Part shown: one piece after another, positions 55,836 to 64,000 of the stretch
Layout: each line of letters opens with the position of its first letter
Position numbering within the stretch: the stretch's first letter is position 1
Source of the DNA: Trematomus loennbergii
Taxonomy: Eukaryota > Chordata > Actinopteri > Perciformes > Nototheniidae
DNA: 64,000 nucleotides
Assembly: GCA_012861695.1 (NCBI GenBank)
Contig: JAAOOA010000002.1
Location: 17,274,303 to 17,338,302, forward strand
Reading direction: 5' to 3'
Notes under the pieces: generated by a model
The model's database searches: none
What the model was told of the DNA's origin: nothing
Seen by the model: the letters and a program-made list of their open reading frames with translations, nothing else
Program-made: the position numbers and the translations under genes

Positions 55836-58800
55836 TTCAACCCTTAATCAGGAAATCATAAATGATTTAAACATCGGATTCGGAAAATTCTTTGCAAGAC
55901 AGGAAATAATAATAAAGAGTTGCAGATTAACAGAAGCTATATTATTTTGCCTTATCGTTTCACATTGATATAGTAAGATGTTTTACCTACTCCCTGTAAA
56001 TCACTTACAGAAGAGCATTAGACATTATACTATCTGTGTAATGAGGACATCCTGTGTGCATGTGTGACAGAGAGAAAGAAAGGCAGAGAGTGTGCATGTA
56101 TGTTTACGAAGCCTCAGGAAATGCCAGGAAAGACACGCTGAGTCTCTCTCACTTCAGGCCCATGTGACTGGAAACACACAGGCCAGATTGTTTGCATGTC
56201 TGCTCAGGGTCGCGATATTAACATTTTGGTTGGAGAGAAATATCAAAGAAGAGCTCTCGATGTCTAAATCAGACTGGAGGTGTGGTTCGGATCTGGCTGC
56301 TTATCTCTCATTAAACTTTTCGAGCGATCAGCCATCCTGCTAATTTGCATGATGAGTCTTGCGTTTGTGTCCCCGTAGCGATCCGGTGCAACTAGCCTCC
56401 ATTGGCTTCCTGCTCTCATTACATTAGCATAATGCAGATGCAACCAGAGTCAGTAACCTTGCTGTTGCTAAGCTATTTACAGCAAATATGAGCTGTGAGA
56501 GCTGCAGTGCTTCAGTTTTTATGTATTAACCTTCTTCCCTGCTACATGTTTCATATATATCGATACATCTATGTATCTATTTATGTACTATGAAATATTT
56601 TTGAAGACTTACTGATCCGAAATTGGATCTGTATAACTTTTTCATCTTGAAGTCGCACACAGATTGAGAAAGTGTGCTTTAAACTGGCAGAAACACTTGC
56701 CTTCTCTTAAATAAAAGTACTTTTTTGTTGCTGTAGTTGATCATTTGACGAATACAACATTTATAGGACATAAATGTTCCGTCAGCTCAATGACCACTGT
56801 ATTAGAATTGTCATCCTGAATAAAGAATATACCAAGTTTCCCTTTTTCCTAACTACCACAAAAACATTCTCAATCCATCGAAGTGCTTTCCTGTCTCGTA
56901 AAAGGTCAGTGGAAACACGACTACTGATCATTACAGAACTCCGGCTTTCCCCCGAGCTGCAGAACCTAAACAGTGGTGGCAGTGATGTAAATATTGTAAG
57001 GAAAGGCTCTAATCTTTTTTACCTCTTCATTTCCTCGTACAATAAATATTTAAGCAAATCTCATTACCATAGGTCCATGCATGTCAGTTTGAAACAAAAT
57101 GTTCCAGGTTGGGAATGAGAGTCAAGGAAGGCTGTGGAATATCCTAGGTGATGAATTTGAGAACAAAAAGGAAAAATCTGGATGCTGCCATAAAGTGCTC
57201 GCACCCATCGTTCCCTTTGTGTTTGTATCTGGCACGCAGAGAGCTGTCTGGCTGGACTTTTGTGCATTTTCTGCTTTGATAGTCTCACATCACCATTAAT
57301 CTCTCACAAAGATGCCATTATAGATGTCATTAAATGTGGTGTCCAGCAAAACGTGCGAGCAGTGAGTCTGAATAATTAATTCCTCCTGTTCGTGCTCCGG
57401 GGACTCTTCTGATCACAGCTCTGCCCTGTAACACGCTCTGTTGTGATTGGCTAAAGCAAGGTCAGTATCTTAGGAGACCTCGCTCTAATATCCAGCAGCA
57501 ATTAGTGGCTGCTGTGAGGGTGTTGCACATGTTATTATGTGATAGGGGAGCGAGGGTGACCGCAGGTACAGATTTAATGCTGTGTCTCTGAATGCTGTCG
57601 TCAGGCAAATAACGGTTTATTGAAGAGCACAAAGACAAATGGTTACTCAGCGCTGATGAAAACAGAAACATTTTCAAAAGGAAGCACAAAACACTGTCAG
57701 TAAAAACGTCATCATCCTTATTTTTGTACAAATGTTGGATTTTCAAACAAAAGCCTACTCATTCATTTAAAATAGAAGACTGTGTTGACACAGACATTGA
57801 AAATGTGACAGAAAAGGTAGTTTATGTATAATGTGCCTTGTTTTTTAATCATTATAATAGTTGATTAAGTCAGAAAAAGGAATATGTAAATAAAATAATC
57901 TTGCAACACTCTTCTCCTATTCTTAAAGAACCTTAGTAACCATTGCTATACAACATTAACGCACATTTGTTGGCATCTGATGGGCTTTTAAGTGGAAGAT
58001 AAATTCTTCGAACTAGACTGGTTTGAATTTCATTGTCCTTAACGTGGCCTAAGACAACTGGCAGTATATACTTGGAAGACGGATCATTTAGTTTGAAGGG
58101 AACCATGTGGAGTGGGGGAGTGCTATCTGGGTGCATGTCAGGTAAAAAGAAGCTTCTAGCAATCAACTGGCGGTCCATATTCTTTGCATGTGTTTGATAG
58201 TGAACAGAAACAAGAAAACATAGTACGGCAAGGGCAGGGAAACTGACTATTCCCACTGTATAAAAAAAAGGGAACAATGCGGGGGAAATGCAAAGTCATA
58301 AGAAAAGACTACTGTCTCAATCAAAACACATAGGCAACAAAGAAGTCAAACAGAAAGTTCCAGTGAAACGTCTGAAAGATGGACACTGAACAAGCGCCGC
58401 GTGGACCTCGCATGAGTCAGTCCATTGTGAGGCACACAACGCACGAGTCGAGTTCCCAGTGAATCAGAGCAGTCAGCTGCCGTCCACCACCTCAAGGCAC
58501 AGGACGGCAGACATGTGACCAGCAGTCTCTCACAACCACCGTTACTGTACTGGGAACAGCCACAGTGAGCCTTCAGATAGGTTAACCGTAAAACATGTGT
58601 GAACAAGTATCCTCAGTTTGGACAGATACACATGCTACAATGATATAGGAACAGAGGTAGCAGGTGTTTGTAAATCTATAGATGACTGCGACTTGTGATT
58701 TACAATCTGCTGTCAGGAGGGTAAAGTGACATCAATACTGCAGCGGGAGCTTGTCTGAGGCCTAGCTGAGGACACAGAAATACTCGCCCGTCCCTCCCCC

Positions 58801-61784
58801 CCGTCCTTTGACAGCGATACACGTGCAGCTGTCTAAATATTGCTTCTCCCTTCTTCTGCTCTTCATCTTGCCATTCCTCTGCACCTCCTCTCTCGCCTTT
58901 TCTGTCCCTACACGAGCTAAGCGGGGTGAGTTAAGGAGGGACAACTGTTCCAACCGGCACAACTGGGACTGGGGATGTCCACATTTGGCGCTGCGTTGTC
59001 ATGTCAACAGCCCGGGGCAGAGGGTCCAAGGGCTGGGAATAACTCACCTTCTGCTGTCCAGCTCCGAGCTATAACCAGCCGCACACCTGTGGTACCAATT
59101 ATCAGTGAAGCTAACCATAATTAAATTATTCCAAATTTAAATAAGGCACTGCAGCAGGCTGTACCTTTAACTTATCACTGTATGAAATTAGACTTGTAAT
59201 GCAATTTATATAAGGAGCCAGAGCATAGCTAATCTCATAAAAAAAGGACAAACAGAGCCATTAAAAGTGCTCTGCTCTTTACTTCATTACTGGCTCAGCT
59301 TGCTCTCCTTACGCAAAGAGTCCCCAGGTGCATGAATGTTTCATGGCCACCCTGCTGCCTGCGCTCACATTCATTCGTTCTCCCCCCTCCCAGAGGAAGC
59401 TCCAACTCCACTGTCAATTGCACTCACTTACACTCTGCTACCGTCATCATCAGCCATTAGTTTGGGGTGGGATGGGGGGGGAGCTGCACATAAAACAGCT
59501 GTTTTGCCTTGATGACTCAATCATCCCCTTCACTGGGATTAGCATCAGTATCATCATCCTCATCATCTTCTTTGATACCAAAAGATTACCAAGAGTATCT
59601 CAAATTGATGAGTATCAGCCTGTCTGCCTCAAATTCCTGGGCTTTCAAACAAGATCTGACTTCATTGTATGACACGCAATCAAACAAGAGCTTGAAAAGA
59701 TGAATTGGTAATATCTCCCTTATTTCATATCAGTGCATTTGAAATAAATGTCACACTTTTTTATGTTACAAAATTTGATTATTTGTTATAGTAAAATGTT
59801 GGTTGGATTTTCTCTAAATATCAAAGAGCTGTGGATCATTTGCAGTTCATTTTACTGAAGTACATAATATCAATGATAAGTAAATGAAGCTAACTTTATA
59901 GGAATAGTTAGACATTTTTAGACTATTTGTTTCTTCCTAACAGTTAATGAGAAGATTGGTACGAATCTCTCATCATCACAATGTTGCTTTGCTTTTACAT
60001 TGTCTGTAGGACAAATGTAACTCCTTTATATACTGTTTCATAGAATAATACCTCCCTATGAGTTGTACAAAAGATGACGTTTAATGTAAAATAAACTGAC
60101 AGTACAAAAACTCAATGAACTTGTACACGGAATAGGATCTGGGCTTATATTTGTCTTCCTGCTGTAAATAAATGTGCAAACTGGGCCTGTTTAATGGCAG
60201 TCAGACCAGCTGATGGGCTAATTTCAGGGCCCTGCTGCGTTGCTACTATAATCATTTCATTAGACATTTTACATTTAGCAGAAGCTGTGTGGAGTCAAGT
60301 TAAGCTTGTTGGTTCTTGGTTATATTCTCTAACAAGAGTGTATCAGACCTAATGAGATCCCAGTTACTGCTTTCACAGACAGAGAAATGCATAATATGGC
60401 AGCATCAAGCAGGAAAAAAGCTTCTTAATGTGGTCGTATTGAGGTAGACCATTCAAAAGCCGACAGCATCTCAATGCCAAGTGTTCTTAAAACAATTTGC
60501 ACCATGCCATTAATATGTTGGCTTATGAAGCGTGGCATATTCAGGCTATTCATCATGAGCAGGAAATTGACAAGTTATCCGTGGAAGGCAAGTCAAAAGG
60601 GATATCAGCTTTAATTTAGCATCAAAGGAAGCAAGTGCTACACCATTTGTTCAATACTTTTTTTAGTGCAGGGTCTTTGTTTGAGTAGAGCAGGACAGAT
60701 AGCCAATACAAAGGAGCATTATATGTAAAGGAGGCTCGGAGATTCAACAGGGTCACAAAGCAGTGGGGAAGTTCATCTCGGAGCCAAGTGTTACTTAATG
60801 GCTTCCTCCTGCTGTACGTGAAGTGAGACTATCAGTGCAGGCTGCAAAGAACATCTGTCCGTGAACATATACACGTTGTACCGCTGAGTCACCCTGTCAA
60901 TCACACATGTTCTGACATGTCCTCGACTACCACCGGTGGTTGCGATCGCCTTTGAAGGCAGGTGCACGCATTATACAAGCATGAGCATGTGCGTCTTCAT
61001 TCGTAAGCGACTACGTGAAGGATGGGTTGACGCCACGTTTATTTTTAGTCCGGTACACAGAGTTCTGCCTCGGTGTTATGCTGCTCTGTTCCTATGGGTC
61101 ATGATGAGCTAACAGAGCACCGGGATAGCTCCAGCTCTGCTCCCTGACCCCGGCCCTCCGGCTCCTACATCAGTGGGAGAGACTTACAAGATTCCTGGGC
61201 GGCGTTTAGGGAGAGGCTATCTCCCAAAAGGAGGCACTTTCTTGACGGATGCCATGTTCTTCCACCACTTTCTCTCTCCGGTGACTAATGGGCTAATAAT
61301 TCAGCTGTCACCCTGGCACGTTATCTCGCATTCTCTCATGGGAAGGATACCACCCCGGAACATCTCCGCCACAGTCTAAGCTCTGAAAAAGATATGCCTT
61401 TGATTCCCAAAGTTGCTATAGGTAGGCATTGTTAAAAGGTGATTATAAGGAAATTCCACATGAGTGTACAGCACAGAGGAAAAGCCAGACTGATAAGATA
61501 ATAGATGGAAGCAGGAAGTCAACCTGGCTTGAGTGCTATCTTGTCATTCCCTGTTACTAAGCTAGTAGTGTAAAAGCAATCATCTTTCCATTCACTTGCT
61601 ACACATCAATAATGAAGCCTTGAGTTAATAGTCTGCACCATCTCGTTCATGGTGACACAAAAGCTTCAAGGGCAAAATCCATGGATAGTTGTTCACTGTT
61701 CACATCAGTACGAGGTGTTCAGTTTAATTCCCAAGCTGTTTATTCTGAGTGCTTGGTATTTGTTTTATATAGTAGCAACTTCTA
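55836..61784 (-). other. Upstream intron or flank, no gene
   Basis: This is unique-looking, mostly AT-rich sequence. There are no simple arrays of note and no recognised transposon or coding exon. Short open frames are present but have no family resemblance. Confidence 0.55.
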
Positions 61785-62225
61785 CACGTCATGTAGGCCC
61801 TTACTACATCCAGCACGTGCACTCTGCTCTGCATCAGCCAAACGGCTCGCTGCACCTGCACTGCGAGGGGGACCCAAGTTCCCATCAGCAAAAACACGTC
61901 GGTTTGCTATCCTGGCTCCACAATGGTGGAATGAGCTCCCCCTTGACATCAGGACAGCAGAAAGCTTACCCATCTTCCGGCGCAGACTGAAAACTAATTT
62001 CTTTCGACTCCACTTCGAGCAATAAAATGACTAACAAAGCACTTATATACTAATAAAGGACTAGCTTATCTAAAGCCAGTTGAGTAGCACTTGAAATGTT
62101 TTGGCTCTATGAAACCTGATGTACTTATATGATTCTGTTTTCTTCAAGTTTGTATCTTCTTGGTCGAATGCACTTATTGTAAGTCGCTTTGGATAAAAGC
62201 GTCAGCTAAATGTAATGTAATGTAA
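61785..62225 (+). mobile_element. 5'-truncated L2/UnaL2-type LINE, 3' end
   Basis: The open frame ending at TAA 62023-62025 encodes the typical C-terminus of the L2-clade LINE polyprotein. Visible pieces are RPLLHPARALCSASAKRL, FAILAPQWWNELPLDIRTAE and FRRRLKTNFFRLHF. A 3' UTR of about 150 bp follows and ends in the conserved hairpin CGCTTT-GGATA-AAAGCG (within 62178-62203) and a (TGTAA)n tail of three units (62211-62225). The reverse transcriptase core and endonuclease are missing, as in most LINE copies cut short during target-primed insertion, so the copy cannot move by itself. The 5' boundary is estimated from where family-like protein similarity begins. Confidence 0.87.
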
Positions 62226-64000
62226 AAATGTGATTTCTATCCTGTCAGGAGAGTTCATACAAAAGGGCCCATAAATGCAAGATTAAGTACCATCCCAAAT
62301 GTTGATTGGCTAGTTTTAGTTTTATTAACTCAAGACCATGGTGACATGAAGTGCAGACAACAAACAAGGCAATATAAGAGAATTATTCAAAAACAAAGTT
62401 ATGAGGCAGGAATTAAGCATAAACAACAGAAATGTATGTGAGACATTCTTAAGGAAAACAATCGTTTACATACAACTTCTGGCTTATGTGATTTTAATAG
62501 CAAAATAAAAATTGATGGTCTGTTGTACTTTTACGAATATTTCTATTACCAAACAGACATTTTTACGTATTAAAAAATATCCTGGTAGTATACCCTAGGA
62601 GATTTTCATTACAAAGATTACAGCCACTTTGTTTTTCACAAACTTCTGAGAATCTGTTGTTTATAACCTTGATCTTACACCTAGCGTGTCTTTAATGTCT
62701 GTTTTCAGGCAGTAAATACTTCACACATGTTGCTCTGTTTGCACGACAACCTCAAAGTAGTTCCCAAGAACTTTTGTTTGAAGAGCAAAGTACACTCGTC
62801 ACACACCTTGGAGTTCATAAAAACGCGTTTATCAAACCTCTGCTCAACCACTTATCCAAACAAAAGTCACTCTTTGGGTTTGAAACTTCACTCTATGTTA
62901 CATTTTGTCCTGTGGCTTCCCCCGTTTAAAGCACCTGCTTCAGGAAACATCTAAGAATAGAAACAACGGTCCTATCACAGTTATCAGTTTAGCAGCTTGT
63001 CATTCAGACCGCTGGGTGTTCGGGTTGAATGTTAAACCCTCACTGCCATGTGCTTGTTTAATAAAGTACTTCCACTTGACTCAACACTGGTCACTTGAAC
63101 AAGGGAGTTGTGATTGCGCATGGGTGTGAAGCTGCTACAAAGCATTCATTTAGCATAAGACTGTTTGTTTAAAATGCCTCTCTGTTATTATATTCAACAG
63201 AAATTCCCTTCAGAACTAGATTTCACCCCAACAAGTGATAATAATCCTTCCAATAAGCTTGAAACTTGAAGTTAAGTGGCGGGCTGTGCTCTCTTTGTTT
63301 CCCGGTGCAGGGGAGGTGGACATGTGTGCAGAGGCAGGGGCTCAGGGGCCGGGCCCTCTGTCCATCCTGTTCAGTTACCAGAGGCCTCACGCTTATCAGT
63401 TCCAGATCTCACAAGAACAGAGAGGAAGAAAGACCACTGACAGGAAGGGGATTTTTTTTCTTCCTCCCCCTTTCTTTCCCTTTAAGCGAGGTTAACAGAA
63501 TGTCTGCACCCCTCACATTTCACAGAGGAAAGCAATTATTCATTAGGGCTTTCCCTGACCAGCCCTGCAACCTTCAGACATCAGCCAACTGAAATTAAAC
63601 AAGCAAAAACTGTTCAGTGCTTAAAGATCTGGTTGGTTAATCAATCTGCAAATTAACATACAAAACCTTGATAAAATGTAAATAATCTTTCCATTTCCAT
63701 TTCACTTAAATTGTTAAACAAAACATATAAAAAACAGGTTTTCTTTTTGATAAGGACCGAGCAAAGAAGGTGTAATATTCCGTTTTTATTAACTATTTTC
63801 CGACATTCTATAGATTAAGCAATACTCATTAGATACAGTCCTACACACTTAATCTCTGGTGATCATATAAGGCTATCCTCCTCTGAGATCACACTTCTCT
63901 TCTTGAGTCTGTCGCTATTTCTTTCACTGCAGCCTCTCCATCAAACCCAGCTAGATCTTCCCTCTGCAAAGGCAGCCTTACGTCAACAGTGAGAGGGGAA
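62226..64000 (-). other. Upstream intron or flank, no gene
   Basis: No coding exon, RNA gene or repeat is recognised here. The block 63280-63500 is less AT-rich than its surroundings but carries no identifiable protein. Confidence 0.5.

Noticed and set aside
61649..61990. A host protein exon in the frame overlapping the LINE end
   Set aside because: The adjacent frame (61681-62025) carries the L2-clade C-terminus and is followed by the LINE 3' UTR hairpin and tail, so this frame is a shadow.

Overview
The window looks like nuclear DNA from a ray-finned (teleost) fish. The evidence is short coding exons with GT-AG introns, several very long (CA)n arrays, a tRNA-derived SINE with a (TGTAA)n tail, and the 3' end of an L2/UnaL2-type LINE carrying the same tail. 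There are no bacterial-style operons and no open reading frame of a complete protein. The species cannot be named from the sequence.

One gene is recognisable: a zmiz1 orthologue (zinc finger MIZ-type containing 1, a PIAS-like transcriptional co-regulator) on the minus strand. I cannot tell whether it is the teleost a or b copy. Four coding exons are present, in transcript order at 27619-27500 (leader end, start codon, residues 1-23), 22031-21918 (24-61), 18825-18720 (62-96) and 338-203 (97-141). All four have usable splice sites, and the phases join correctly (0, 0, 1, then 2 at the open end). Together they encode the N-terminal helical/TPR-like module, known in mammals as the NOTCH1-interacting part of ZMIZ1. 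The proline/alanine-rich middle, the SP-RING/MIZ finger and the transactivation tail lie beyond coordinate 1.

Layout: 1-202 is the start of the next intron; 339-18719 is an 18.4 kb intron; 18826-21917 is 3.1 kb; 22032-27499 is 5.5 kb. From 27620 to the end is more than 36 kb upstream of the first coding exon, within the 5' intron or flank. It must contain, or lead to, the untranslated first exon(s) and promoter, which I could not locate. The start-codon exon begins with a short leader holding a 4-codon upstream ORF whose ATG overlaps an in-frame stop (TAATG).

Everything else is non-coding: four CA arrays of about 250-340 bp (1912, 37055, 38302 and 47359), homopurine/homopyrimidine and poly-G/poly-C tracts, a 135-bp TTAA-flanked MITE with roughly 39-bp inverted ends (35257-35399), a 25-bp perfect hairpin (34938-34999), the SINE (55617-55835), the LINE 3' end (about 61785-62225), and weaker transposon remnants. 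The LINE and SINE share a 3' hairpin with a GGATA loop, the known hallmark of UnaL2-type LINE and SINE partners. Many intronic stretches look like unique sequence and may include conserved regulatory elements; one stretch at 25.1-25.56 kb has notable motif content. I found no clear case of an undescribed system.
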